Origin: CAYPKG01 sp964411275
Lineage (GTDB): Bacteria; Bacillota; Clostridia; Christensenellales; CAG-138
Assembly: GCA_964411275.1 (NCBI GenBank)
Contig: CAYPKG010000008.1
Span: 6,924 to 70,923 of the forward strand
Direction: 5' to 3'
Length of the DNA stretch: 64,000 nt
Made by a program: the position numbers and the translations under genes. Positions within the stretch are counted from its first letter, which is position 1. Every line of letters begins with the position of its first letter. The notes beneath the pieces were generated by a model that was not told where the DNA came from, made no database searches, and was given only the letters and a program-made list of their open reading frames with translations. Positions 56,064-64,000 of the stretch are shown piece by piece.

Positions 56064-56100
56064 CAATAAAAATGGATATGCTCCCGCACATATCCATTTT
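56064..56100 (-). terminator. Terminator of the Tic20-like gene
   Basis: Perfect 12-base arms AAAATGGATATG / CATATCCATTTT with an 8-base loop and a T-run on the minus strand, 9 bases after the stop. Confidence 0.8.
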
Positions 56101-56108
56101 AACTAAAA

Positions 56109-56498
56109 TTATTTCAATATACGGATTTTTCCAATCAAAGGAAGTTCTTTGGCAAATCCTTTGTAGGCGTTGTAGATGCCAAGAATAGCTAAGGCGAGAA
56201 ACACAAAATTGCCCAGGGAAAACACAAGGTTGAAGACGGAACCGATGGCCCAGGAGAATATGGATACAAGCTTGGTAACAAATCCCGTGGCGATTTGATA
56301 TGCCACGATTGCGATAAACAGGACAAGCCCCTGATTGCAATGGAACTGCGCGTAGGGCGATTCTTTTGCGCCAAACAGCGGTACCAGAAACAGAGGGCCG
56401 ATATAGGAAAACAAAGCAAGTATGTTATTGTCCTCGATATCCTTTTGTGTATAATTGACGGAATAATCCTTAGTATTCGTGTATTGCTCAAAAGCCAT
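56109..56498 (-). CDS. Tic20/DUF4870-like membrane protein
   Basis: 129 residues with about three to four hydrophobic segments (ILALFSYIGPLFLVPLF, FIAIVAYQIATGFV, NFVFLALAILGIYNAYKG). The YAQFHCNQGLVLF stretch between helices is the usual family feature. Function unknown. AGGAGGACC precedes the ATG. Confidence 0.75.
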   Translation of the reverse strand: MAFEQYTNTKDYSVNYTQKDIEDNNILALFSYIGPLFLVPLFGAKESPYAQFHCNQGLVLFIAIVAYQIATGFVTKLVSIFSWAIGSVFNLVFSLGNFVFLALAILGIYNAYKGFAKELPLIGKIRILK

Positions 56499-56673
56499 AG
56501 GGTCCTCCTAAAACAAATAAATAAGATATATAAAAGTATACCATCTCCAGGACAAGGATGGTAGCTTATCCTGATAAAAAGGCGCAAAATGTTTTACACT
56601 GCGCAAATACGCCGCTTTGCTCCAGACCGGGGGCGGATCAGGTATCCATCGCTCACCAAACTATATTCTACTT

Positions 56674-57741
56674 TTATTTAGCCTGCTTGATCTCTGCCCC
56701 TGTGTAGTAATGGGAGAGAATTTCGATATGGTCATATCCGGCCTGTGCCATGCCGTTTGCCCCTGCCTGGCTCATGCCCACGCCGTGGCCGAAGCCCTTC
56801 GTTTCGATGATGACGTTTTTGTCGTCAAATGAGATGGTAAACATGGCGGAGCGTAGCTCAAACAAGGCCCGCAGCTCCCGGCCTGATACGGTGACATTGT
56901 TGAGCTTAATGCGTTCCACCCGCCCGCTCAAGTACCGTGACTCGATGAAAACTTGGTTTTCAAGCCTGCTTGCTTTGAGCTTTGCCTTGGGCCAGGCGGC
57001 GTTGACCTTTTTCACGAACTCTTTTTTGCTGAATGTTTCAATGTCCTGCAAATGAGAAGAACCCACCTCCACCGCGCTCTCCACTCCCCGCAAATACGGG
57101 CGCGCGGCGGAAAACACGTTTTCGCTGTCCTCGGTATAGCCGCCGGAAGCCGCGTGATACAGAGCCTCGATCAGCGTTCCGTCATAAAAGAGGGCCTCTC
57201 CAGCGGTTTTCTCCACAGCGGCTGCAATCTTGGCATGGTTTTGCGCATAATTGCCACCCCATTTTTTGCGGCAGGCCTCCACGCTATCGAATGCCTGACA
57301 GCAGCCGCTGTCCGTGCACAGGTCGCAACCGCTTGTCCTGCAGCCGCCTTGCGCAAGCTTATGAAGGGTATATGTGCGGGCAGCCACCGCCTGGGCGCAA
57401 AGCGCCTCCGGATGGAAGGAAACGGGCATTTCCCCCGCCACAACCCCTGCGAGGTAATCGGAAAGCGGCAGTGTCAGCGTGGTTTTTTCGTCATCATAAT
57501 ATACCTTGACCACGCGCTGAATAGACGCGTCGTTTTGTCCGCTTCCATGGGTGGCGGCGGGCTTTTGTTTTGCGTAAAAGCAACCGCGCAAAAGCAATAT
57601 GATGGCGCCAAGCAGGGCGCTTAATAGGACAAGCCGCTTAAAATCAATTCGAAAAATAGGCCTCTCTCCTTTTTCGCTTACTAAAAAAGCCGTATCAAGA
57701 AAGTATATGAGTCGAAACTTGCGGAATATCCCTTTGCCCAA
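56674..57741 (-). CDS. spoIID: SpoIID/LytB-type peptidoglycan lytic protein
   Basis: 355 residues. Single membrane anchor (VLLSALLGAIILLLRGC), then the SpoIID domain with catalytic Glu in AGVVAGEMPVSFHPEALCAQAVAARTY, a Cys-rich insert CRTSGCDLCTDSGCCQ, AASGGYTEDSENV, and GHGVGMSQAGANGMA. SpoIID cleaves denuded glycans during engulfment, which hints at sporulation. Start unclear: TTG 57741 lacks an SD, while GGAGAGAGG inside the frame precedes only ATT codons. Confidence 0.9.
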   Translation of the reverse strand: MGKGIFRKFRLIYFLDTAFLVSEKGERPIFRIDFKRLVLLSALLGAIILLLRGCFYAKQKPAATHGSGQNDASIQRVVKVYYDDEKTTLTLPLSDYLAGVVAGEMPVSFHPEALCAQAVAARTYTLHKLAQGGCRTSGCDLCTDSGCCQAFDSVEACRKKWGGNYAQNHAKIAAAVEKTAGEALFYDGTLIEALYHAASGGYTEDSENVFSAARPYLRGVESAVEVGSSHLQDIETFSKKEFVKKVNAAWPKAKLKASRLENQVFIESRYLSGRVERIKLNNVTVSGRELRALFELRSAMFTISFDDKNVIIETKGFGHGVGMSQAGANGMAQAGYDHIEILSHYYTGAEIKQAK

Positions 57742-57813
57742 TATGTATATCCATGGTAAAATGAAAAAAAGCTCTTTTTGCTGTTTTGGATTGACGGATG
57801 GAGATAGAGAAGC

Positions 57814-58485
57814 ATGGAATTAGAATTGCTCATGGAGCAGGTGCACCGCGGTGATAAAGAGGCCTTCGCCACATTGTATTCCCGCTACAACAACGTTGTG
57901 TTTCGCATCGCCTATAATGCCACCAGGGATAAGGATCAGTCGATACAGGTGGTAAAGGCTGTTTTCAAGGATGTTTATGAAACACTGCGGGCACGGGGTG
58001 CGGTGCAGGGGGATTTTAACGCATGGCTGGACGGGCTTACCATGTCCCATCTTCGGTTTCTTGAAAAGAACAAGCCCGGCGCTCAGGTGCCCGTGCCGCC
58101 GTCGCCTGTGTTTGAAAGCGTGCCTGTCGGCGTGCCTGCCGCGCCGCGAAAGCTCCAGAAAACGGCTGCTTCTGCCCGGGAGTCCACCCCTGTGAACGCG
58201 TATCGTGTAGAGACGGCGCAGCCAAGGCAGGAGCGCCCGGCCCGCCGGTATACCCCTGAAGAGGCGCAGGCAATCGAGCAGCGCGCCCGCGCCCGGCTGG
58301 AACGCACAGAGCTGGAGGAGGAAGAAAAAATCTACCGGCCTTCGCTGTTGCTGGGGATTGCTGGGTTTGCCCTGTGCGCAGAGCTACTTTGGCTGCTGGT
58401 AGGGCTTTTGATGCGCCTTGAGGTACTGCCGGAGGTTGACTTGGGCTTTAAATGGTTCAATGAAACGTTTTTTCCTTTGTTCTAA
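57814..58485 (+). CDS. Sigma-factor region 2-like protein with C-terminal membrane helix
   Basis: 223 residues. Residues about 1-90 look like ECF sigma region 2 (VHRGDKEAFATLYSRYNNVVFRIAYN), but no region 4 HTH follows. Instead there is a disordered Pro/Ala/Arg linker, a charged helix (QAIEQRARARLERTELEEEE) and one membrane segment (LLLGIAGFALCAELLWLLVGLL). It may be an anti-sigma or membrane regulator derived from a sigma factor. An extended -10-like TGGTAAAAT lies about 57755-57763. Confidence 0.68.
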   Translation: MELELLMEQVHRGDKEAFATLYSRYNNVVFRIAYNATRDKDQSIQVVKAVFKDVYETLRARGAVQGDFNAWLDGLTMSHLRFLEKNKPGAQVPVPPSPVFESVPVGVPAAPRKLQKTAASARESTPVNAYRVETAQPRQERPARRYTPEEAQAIEQRARARLERTELEEEEKIYRPSLLLGIAGFALCAELLWLLVGLLMRLEVLPEVDLGFKWFNETFFPLF

Positions 58486-58509
58486 TGGAGGCAAAGCGAG
58501 GGGGTGTGT

Positions 58510-59157
58510 ATGATTTATTCCACGAAGGCATTTGAAAATTTGCCCCCGGAAAAGCAGGCGAAGGTCATGGCCGCAGCGGCGGCGGAATTTGCAGAGCATG
58601 GCTACGACGTGGCCAATACCAATCATATTGCCCGCAGGGCAGGCATCAGCGTAGGGTCGCTGTTCCAGTATTTCAAAACAAAAAAGGATCTGTTTCTGGG
58701 GCTGGTAGATTATGAAACCAACCGCCTGTTGTTTCCTGTCCTTGAAAAGGCGAAGGAAGCGCCGGACGTGTTTGTGTTGTTTCGGCTGATGCTTCTGGAG
58801 GCCCGGGAGTTTGGCCTGGAGTATCCGGATCAGAACAAGCTGTATCTATTGGTGACCGCCGGCGACGGTTCTTCCATGACCCCGGCCCTGGCCCGGAGGC
58901 TGGAAAGCATGACGATCGCATGCTATCGGCGGGCAATGCGCCGTTCCCGGGAGCAGGGGATCATCCGGGATGGGGTGGACGACGGGTTTGCGGCGTTTCA
59001 GCTGGACAGCCTTGTGCTCATGTTTCAATTTTCTTTTTCCTCGGAGTATTTTCGTGAACGGCTGATTTCCTATACCTGCCTGGATCCGCTGACCCATGGC
59101 GACGCGGTGATCGACGCGCTGTGCGGCATGGCGGATATGCTGTTGCGAAAGGAATGA
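58510..59157 (+). CDS. TetR/AcrR-family transcriptional regulator
   Basis: 215 residues. FENLPPEKQAKVMAAAAAEFAEHGYD then HTH TNHIARRAGISVGSLFQYFKTKKDLF is the TetR DNA-binding domain; the C-terminal part is helical with a TetR_C-like hydrophobic core. GAGGGGG precedes ATG 58510. It follows the sigma-like gene by about 25 bases and may be cotranscribed. Target unknown. Confidence 0.88.
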   Translation: MIYSTKAFENLPPEKQAKVMAAAAAEFAEHGYDVANTNHIARRAGISVGSLFQYFKTKKDLFLGLVDYETNRLLFPVLEKAKEAPDVFVLFRLMLLEAREFGLEYPDQNKLYLLVTAGDGSSMTPALARRLESMTIACYRRAMRRSREQGIIRDGVDDGFAAFQLDSLVLMFQFSFSSEYFRERLISYTCLDPLTHGDAVIDALCGMADMLLRKE

Positions 59158-59190
59158 AAAAGCCCTGCGAAACTTTGGTTCACAGGGCTT
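59157..59190. terminator. Terminator between convergent TetR and rubrerythrin-like genes
   Basis: AAGCCCTG / CAGGGCTT arms (59160-59167, 59183-59190). T-run on the minus strand after the stem; likely bidirectional. Confidence 0.7.
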
Positions 59191-59209
59191 AGGCATCCGG
59201 TATGGGTTG

Positions 59210-59704
59210 TTAGAGCATGAGGTTCCCCACCTGCATGTCCATCATGGACTGCCGGATATCCGACAGATGCCGCCGCTCTTCCTTCAGAGCAAATATGATT
59301 TCTTTTTCGTTTCTCATATTGGGATCGATGTTTAGCACTTCACTGAGCATTAAAATGGCGTTGCGCTCCAGCCGTTCCGCGATTTTAAGCGCATGCTCCT
59401 TTGTCCAGGCCTGCTTTGCCTTTTTCATCTCCTCTTCCCCCAGAGGGTCGAACTGAGCTAACAGCATGTTGAGATATGCGGCGTCCTCCTCTTCCAACTG
59501 AGGATTGGGCGATTTCAGGCTCTTCTCCAATAGTTTTTTGAATGTCTTTTCATGTTTACTTTCATCGGCAGCCAGCTTTTCAAAGAGTTTCTTTGCTTTT
59601 GTGTCCGAGATCGCTTCCGCGGCCTCCTTGTAAAACGCGTATCCGTCCTGTTCCAGCTTTATGAGAGTTTCCAACACCAGCTTTGTTCCATACTCCTTCT
59701 TCAT
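59210..59704 (-). CDS. Rubrerythrin/ferritin-like diiron protein
   Basis: 164 residues forming a four-helix bundle. Ligand motifs: LEQDGYAFYKEAAE, ADESKHEKTF (ExxH), RLERNAILMLSE and KEERRHLSDI (ExxxH). No rubredoxin domain. Such proteins reduce peroxide or store iron in anaerobes. GGAGGTGGC precedes ATG 59704. Confidence 0.82.
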   Translation of the reverse strand: MKKEYGTKLVLETLIKLEQDGYAFYKEAAEAISDTKAKKLFEKLAADESKHEKTFKKLLEKSLKSPNPQLEEEDAAYLNMLLAQFDPLGEEEMKKAKQAWTKEHALKIAERLERNAILMLSEVLNIDPNMRNEKEIIFALKEERRHLSDIRQSMMDMQVGNLML

Positions 59705-59871
59705 AATGCCACCTCCTGCAAGAGTATCTATAAAGATTTTATAAACGCAATTGAAGGCGTGAAACAAAATATGGCATTTTTCTTCCAGGGAATACTGTTG
59801 CTGGGCGGCCATGATATGCTACAATAAAGTGATTAGCGAACTTGCAAGGATAAAACATAGGAGAAATGCCA

Positions 59872-61176
59872 ATGAAGCAGGATTTAATCGTCATACTGGA
59901 TCTGGGCAGCGAGGATAATTCCCGGCTGGCCCGGGAAATACGGGCGCTGGGCGTATACAGCGAAATTCATCCTCATGATATCACCAAAGAAGAACTGTCG
60001 GCGCTTCCCAATGTAAAGGGCATCATCATCAACGGCGGCCCGAACCATATCGTGGACGGAGCGCCCATTGACGTTTCCGATGTAATTGCCGCCTGTGGCC
60101 TGCCCTTTTTCTCTGTCGCCCATCAGGGACGGGTGCGCCAGGATATCCCCCAATGGCCGGAGGAGGACGGGGCGCGGCGGGACACCCTTTCCCGTTTTGT
60201 ATTCGACGTTTGTAATGCGAAGAAGAACTGGAATATAAACCATTTCATAGAGGATCAGGTGGCGCTCATCCGCCGCCAGGTGGGGGATAAGAAGGTGTTG
60301 CTGGCGCTGTCCGGCGGCGTGGACAGCTCCGTTGTGGCGGCGCTGCTGATCAAAGCAATCGGCAATCAGCTGTATTGCGTCCATGTGAACCACGGCCTTA
60401 TGCGCAAAGGCGAAAGCGAAGAGGTGGTGGAGGTATTTGAAAAGCAGTTAAAAGCAAATCTGGTGTATGTGGATGCGGCGGACCGGTTTTTTGAGAAGCT
60501 CGCGGGGGTTGCCGACCCGGAGCATAAGCGCAAGATCATCGGCACGGAATTCATCCGGGTGTTTGAGGAGGAGGCGCGCAAATTATCCGGCATCGAGTAC
60601 CTGGCCCAGGGCACCATTTACCCGGACATTGTGGAGAGCGGCACCAAGACTGCTAAAGTCGTCAAGTCCCATCACAATGTGGGCGGGCTGCCGGAGGATC
60701 TGCAGTTTTCGTTGGTAGAGCCTGTAAAAATGCTCTTTAAGGACGAGGTGCGCGCCTGCGGCGTGGCGCTGGGGCTTTCCCACTCCATGGTATATCGGCA
60801 ACCCTTCCCCGGGCCCGGCCTGGGCGTGCGGTGCCTGGGGGCCATCACAAAGGAACGGCTCCATTCCCTGCGGGAGGCGGACGCCATTTTGTGCGAGGAG
60901 TTTGCGCTGTCCGGCCTGGACCGAACCGTGTGGCAGTACTTTACCGTGGTGCCGGAATTTAAGTCCGTGGGTGTGCGGAACAACGCACGGACGTTTGAAT
61001 ATCCGGTTATACTCAGGGCTGTCAACACGGTGGACGCCATGACAGCCACGGTGGAACCCATTTCCTGGGCACTGCTTGAAAAAATTACAAACCGCATTCT
61101 CGCGGAAGTGCCCGGGGTGAACCGGGTGCTGTACGACCTTTCACCCAAGCCCCCGGCTACCATTGAGTGGGAGTAA
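59872..61176 (+). CDS. guaA: GMP synthase GuaA with a collapsed glutamine amidotransferase domain
   Basis: 434 residues instead of about 510-525. The ATP-pyrophosphatase half is intact: LLALSGGVDSSVVAALL, VHVNHGLMRKGE, RQPFPGPGLGVRCLG, and C-terminal KPPATIEWE. The N-terminal domain keeps ILDLGSEDNSRLARE and INGGPNHIVDG but the nucleophile loop GICYG reads FSVAHQG, and the sequence jumps to the domain's end (FVFDVCNAKKNW), losing Cys, His and Glu. It should therefore use free ammonia or an external amidotransferase. SD GGAGA is 7 bases before ATG 59872. Confidence 0.93.
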   Translation: MKQDLIVILDLGSEDNSRLAREIRALGVYSEIHPHDITKEELSALPNVKGIIINGGPNHIVDGAPIDVSDVIAACGLPFFSVAHQGRVRQDIPQWPEEDGARRDTLSRFVFDVCNAKKNWNINHFIEDQVALIRRQVGDKKVLLALSGGVDSSVVAALLIKAIGNQLYCVHVNHGLMRKGESEEVVEVFEKQLKANLVYVDAADRFFEKLAGVADPEHKRKIIGTEFIRVFEEEARKLSGIEYLAQGTIYPDIVESGTKTAKVVKSHHNVGGLPEDLQFSLVEPVKMLFKDEVRACGVALGLSHSMVYRQPFPGPGLGVRCLGAITKERLHSLREADAILCEEFALSGLDRTVWQYFTVVPEFKSVGVRNNARTFEYPVILRAVNTVDAMTATVEPISWALLEKITNRILAEVPGVNRVLYDLSPKPPATIEWE

Positions 61177-61183
61177 GTAACGA

Positions 61184-61221
61184 AGCCCTGAAAGCCTTGA
61201 TATCTCAGGACTTTCGGGGCT
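61184..61221 (+). terminator. Hairpin after guaA
   Basis: Arms AGCCCTGAAAG / CTTTCGGGGCT with two mismatches, followed by AATTTT, 8 bases after the stop. Confidence 0.6.
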
Positions 61222-61325
61222 AATTTTCGCCATTTGATAGCAGATTGATAGCAGAAGCCAATTTTCGATTTACTCTGTTTACTCCTGTATTGCAGGTGGT
61301 TTGCAGGTAATCGTCCTTATTCTAT

Positions 61326-61368
61326 AAAACGGCCTTGCTGACTTTTGATAGTCGGCAAGGCCGTTTTT
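61326..61368. terminator. Strong hairpin in the guaA-IS66 gap
   Basis: AAAACGGCCTTGC / GCAAGGCCGTTTT with further pairing (TGAC/GTCG) inside and T5 after it. The rest of 61222-61424 shows no convincing gene; short direct repeats TTGATAGCAGA occur near 61237-61255. Confidence 0.8.
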
Positions 61369-61479
61369 GCGTGTATGGATAAGGTGCTATTTCTCGTCTT
61401 TTAGGGCTTCTACGAGGGCATCGCGTAAGCGTCAAACGGGCAGAAAAAACGGGCTCGCCAAAGTAGGCAAGCCCGCAGA

Positions 61480-63084
61480 TTAAACGGTAGTGCTTTTTAC
61501 TTGTAGATTGTGGCAGCTTTCCGGTGCGAGAGCCGGGATGAGTTTTTCCGGCCAATCGGCATTGGCAGCGGCCATTGCCGGAGCCTCGCTTAGTACCCAG
61601 ATCAGATAGCGGAACGGGTCGAGGTCGTTCTCCTTAGCGGTCTCAAGCAGACTAAAGATGGTCGCGCTGCCCTGTGCGCCGCCCGGTGTATTCGCAAACA
61701 GGAAGTTCTTTCTGCCCATTACAAAAGGCTTTATGCTGCGTTCTGCGCGGTTATTGCTCAGTTCCAAACGACCGTCTTCCAAATAGCGAATCAGGTACGG
61801 CCACTGCTCCTGCAGATAGTAGATTGCTTTGCCAAGGGCAGACTTCGGCGCTGCCTTTTTCGTATAAGACCACGCCAACAGCGCGTCCAAAACGGGCTTT
61901 TCCCGCTTCAGCCGCTGCGTATATCGTTCTTTTGGAGACAGCCCGGTAAGCTCCTTTTCAATCGCAAAGAGCTTGGTGCAATAGCGCTGGCCTTCCAACG
62001 CCGCCGATCCGGCTTGCTCCGGCTTCGGCAGCGCGTTCACTGCTTCATCAAATTTTCTTCGCGCGTGCGCCCAGCAGCCCACCACAGAGATGCTCTCCGG
62101 CAACCGGTGGTAGCCCTGGTAGCCGTCCGCGTGCAGCCAGCCGGAGAACCCAGACAAGAACTTTTCCGCGTTCGCAGCCTTTCTGTCCGGCTTGTACTCA
62201 TACAGCACAATCGGATGCTCGGCGTCCCCGCTGGTGCGGTACAGCCACATATAACTCTTGGACTGCGCCTTCTTGCCCGCCTCGTGGAGTACCTGCAAGG
62301 TAGTTTCGTCCGCATGGAGCACCTTCCGAGACAACAGTTGCTTGTGGAGCTGCTCATAAATGGGTGCAAACCAATGTTCAGACGCCCACATCAGCCAATT
62401 GGACATGGTTTGTCGGGACAGCATGACGCCGCTGCGGTTCAGTTCCTGTTCCTGTCGGTACAACGGAGAGCCCATGACATACTTCTGCACCGCAATATGG
62501 GCAATTGCCTCCGGGGATGCATAGCTGCCCGGTATCACAGGCGGCAGCTTGTCGGTTTTCAAGACCGGCGTTTCCGTCCCATTCAGCTTGCAGTTCCGGC
62601 AGGCATACGTATAAAACCAGTCCTCGCGGATCTTCACCTGTGCGGGGACAATCACCAGAGAGCGCCGGACATTCTTACCAATCTCCGTCATCGTTGTGCC
62701 GCAATGAGGGCAGGAAAGTTCGCTCTCCGGCAGGCGGTGCTCCACTACCTCCACCGGTACGTTCTCCGGCAGGATTTCATCCAGACCGCCGGAACGTTTC
62801 TTCCGAGTATAACCGGCAACGGTCGCGGCCTCCTCTTTTTGGCGTTCAATCTCAAGATGCAGCTCCGGCTCGTCAAAGAGCATATTCATCTGCCCGGTCA
62901 GTTCTTCGTGGCTCTTTTCAGAGGACGCGCCGAAAGCCTTTTTCCTGGCAAGGCGCATTTGTTCCATGAGCCAATCCACCTGCTGGCACAGACGCTCGTT
63001 TTCTTTGCGGAGGGTATCAATTTCCGCGCTTAAAATGGAGACCATTTCAGCGTTGCTTGTGTTGGATTTTTGTTTCATTTCCAT
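61480..63084 (-). CDS. tnpC: IS66 transposase TnpC
   Basis: 534 residues. N-terminal coiled coil (LSAEIDTLRKENERLCQQ), LARKKAFGASSEK, a zinc-finger region CPHCGTTM...CRNCKLNG, then the DDE core: LHADETTLQV, LHADGYQGY and NNRAERSIKPFVMGRKNFLF. C-terminal IS66 segment ALAPE. Complete, so probably active. ATG 63084 chosen. Confidence 0.95.
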   Translation of the reverse strand: MEMKQKSNTSNAEMVSILSAEIDTLRKENERLCQQVDWLMEQMRLARKKAFGASSEKSHEELTGQMNMLFDEPELHLEIERQKEEAATVAGYTRKKRSGGLDEILPENVPVEVVEHRLPESELSCPHCGTTMTEIGKNVRRSLVIVPAQVKIREDWFYTYACRNCKLNGTETPVLKTDKLPPVIPGSYASPEAIAHIAVQKYVMGSPLYRQEQELNRSGVMLSRQTMSNWLMWASEHWFAPIYEQLHKQLLSRKVLHADETTLQVLHEAGKKAQSKSYMWLYRTSGDAEHPIVLYEYKPDRKAANAEKFLSGFSGWLHADGYQGYHRLPESISVVGCWAHARRKFDEAVNALPKPEQAGSAALEGQRYCTKLFAIEKELTGLSPKERYTQRLKREKPVLDALLAWSYTKKAAPKSALGKAIYYLQEQWPYLIRYLEDGRLELSNNRAERSIKPFVMGRKNFLFANTPGGAQGSATIFSLLETAKENDLDPFRYLIWVLSEAPAMAAANADWPEKLIPALAPESCHNLQVKSTTV

Positions 63085-63141
63085 GCTTGAATTATAGCAC
63101 AAAAAGCCGCAAAAATCCAGTATTTCCAATGCTTTTTAGAA

Positions 63142-63498
63142 TTATATCATGCTCAATCCATCCACTGGACGGTGCGCTTTTGGCTGCTCCATTTTTAGCC
63201 CCTCCATCAGCCAGCGGTATTGCTGCGGCGTCAGGGCTCGTACTTCAGCTTCACTTCTTGGCCACTGGTATGCGCCCTGCTCCAGACGCTTGTACAGAAG
63301 GATAAATCCATCCTTTTCCCAGTAGAGGCCCTTGATCCGGTCTCGCCGCCGTCCGCAGAACAGGAATAGCGTATTGGTGAATGGATCAAGCTGAAACTGC
63401 TGCTGCACCAGACTGGCCAGCCCGTCAATGCCTTTACGCAGATCGGTGTACCCGCAGGCAATGTAAACTCGGTCGGCACCGGTGAAATCGTTCAACAT
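63142..63498 (-). CDS. tnpB: IS66 accessory protein TnpB
   Basis: 118 residues. VYIACGYTDLRKGIDGLASLV, LFLFCGRRRDRIKGLYWEKDGF and YKRLEQGAYQWP are the standard IS66 Orf2 motifs. It overlaps the tnpA stop by a few bases, indicating coupling. Required for transposition in studied IS66 elements, role unclear. Confidence 0.95.
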   Translation of the reverse strand: MLNDFTGADRVYIACGYTDLRKGIDGLASLVQQQFQLDPFTNTLFLFCGRRRDRIKGLYWEKDGFILLYKRLEQGAYQWPRSEAEVRALTPQQYRWLMEGLKMEQPKAHRPVDGLSMI

Positions 63499-63845
63499 AA
63501 TCTCGCCGCATCCAGCAGCGTTTTCAGCAGTTCCACGTCTATTCCGGGATAGATGTCAATGGCAATGTCATTGATGTGAACAGTTGCGGATTGTTCCGGA
63601 ACGGTGCGACACGCTTGCCGTGGTGCGGGCAGCTCGGCGAAGGTTGTAGTGGCAGTAAGCTGCGGCTTATTGCGTGTGCCGCCGGTCAGCGCCAGCAACT
63701 CCCGTTCCCACCGGTAATAGGTCGCGGTTGTGATCCCACGGTTTCGGCACCACTGTTTCACCGGCAGTCCGCTACTGCGGCACTCCTGTATGGCAACCGC
63801 CCACTCCTGCAGCTTTGCCTGGTGTTTCAGAACATTTGATGTCAT
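63492..63845 (-). CDS. tnpA: IS66 accessory protein TnpA
   Basis: 117 residues with an HTH-like N-terminal part (WAVAIQECRSSGLPVKQWCRNRGITTATYYRW), as in IS66 Orf1/TnpA proteins, and a short beta-rich C-terminus. GGGGGAA precedes ATG 63845. First gene of the element. Confidence 0.88.
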   Translation of the reverse strand: MTSNVLKHQAKLQEWAVAIQECRSSGLPVKQWCRNRGITTATYYRWERELLALTGGTRNKPQLTATTTFAELPAPRQACRTVPEQSATVHINDIAIDIYPGIDVELLKTLLDAARLC

Positions 63846-64000
63846 TGTGATTCCCCCATTGAAATGGCAGTAACGAAACGTTGCAACACCTTCCGTTACT
63901 ATCATTATCTCACAGGGGTCTACCCGTCACTATGTTTTACGCTTACCCGTCTGCATGACAAACTTTGCAACGATACTGGGTGACCTTGCCGCCAGCTTTG

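Larger units (their letters stand above)
61425..63946 (-). mobile_element. IS66-family insertion sequence
   Basis: Three genes in the IS66 order (tnpA-tnpB-tnpC on the minus strand) bounded by imperfect inverted ends: GTAAGCGTCAAAC at 61425-61437 and the reverse complement of GTAAGCGTAAAAC ending at 63946. The expected 8-base target duplication is not evident (GGCATCGC left, CCGTCTGC right), so the ends may be approximate or the flanks rearranged. All three reading frames are intact. Confidence 0.88.

Noticed and set aside
61322..61555. Small minus-strand frame at the left end of the IS66
   Set aside because: It spans the terminator hairpin and the IS terminal repeat, with no ribosome site or recognisable product.

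Overview
The window is a GC-rich chromosomal segment of a Gram-positive anaerobe, most likely a member of the Clostridia (Bacillota). The reasons are the clostridial glgB-glgC-glgD-glgA order, the DnaD/DnaI-type helicase-loading proteins, a sporulation-type SpoIID, RemB between recF and gyrB, perfect parS sites, Firmicutes-type SD and extended -10 signals, and a deoxynucleoside/methylthioadenosine salvage cluster typical of fermenters. No rRNA, tRNA or CRISPR array was recognised. I cannot name the genus.

Layout. 1-5.7 kb: 3' part of a glycogen synthesis operon (glgB partial, glgC, glgD, glgA); the phosphorylase glgP lies apart at 33.5-35.8 kb. 5.7-9.5 kb (minus): dnaD-like, dnaI/dnaC-like loader, ispE and a Gp37/Gp68-type protein. 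9.7-11.5 kb: an unrecognised protein with a long Pro-Arg pentapeptide tract. 11.7-19.9 kb: aminotransferase, AlkD-like/DapF pair, lipid kinase, DnaB helicase, SDR, nitroreductase, MnmE. 20-26.3 kb: recF-remB-gyrB-gyrA. 26.5-30 kb: an AT-richer accessory patch (HTH protein + membrane Ser/Thr kinase, XRE regulator, small membrane protein, lipoprotein with a duplicated domain). 30-41.4 kb (mostly minus): lipoprotein flavoenzyme, TsaD, TIGR01906-type membrane protein, glgP, CCA-adding enzyme (plus strand), then a four-gene operon for MTA/5'-deoxyadenosine salvage. 41.7 kb: methionine gamma-lyase behind a structured leader. 43-44.7 kb: parA-parB, with perfect parS sites at 42.9 and 46.7 kb. 44.8-51.3 kb: Na/Pi cotransporter with a Pho-box-like promoter, and an MMPL exporter with a secreted partner and divergent TetR. 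51.3-53 kb: small stress/unknown genes. 53-56 kb: dnaN and dnaA (minus) around a clear oriC. 56-61 kb: Tic20-like protein, SpoIID, sigma-region-2 membrane protein, TetR, rubrerythrin-like protein and a GMP synthase with a collapsed amidotransferase domain. 61.4-63.9 kb: intact IS66-family element.

How it fits together. Almost the complete initiation machinery (DnaA, DnaD, DnaI, DnaB, beta clamp, RecF, gyrase, ParAB, two parS) sits within 48 kb of a recognisable origin. The origin between dnaA and dnaN carries DnaA boxes, a short GC stretch and six tandem DnaA-trio triplets, and a second cluster of DnaA-box-like sites lies upstream of dnaA. The order is rearranged relative to the usual dnaA-dnaN-recF-gyrB-gyrA: dnaA-dnaN read leftward whereas recF-gyrBA, dnaB, mnmE and parAB read rightward, which would place them head-on to the leftward fork. 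The most interesting candidates for follow-up are the oriC architecture, a deaminase-type DHAP shunt operon, the truncated GuaA, a structured inverted-repeat element before recF whose mismatches are all G-U pairs on the minus strand, and the Pro-Arg repeat protein.
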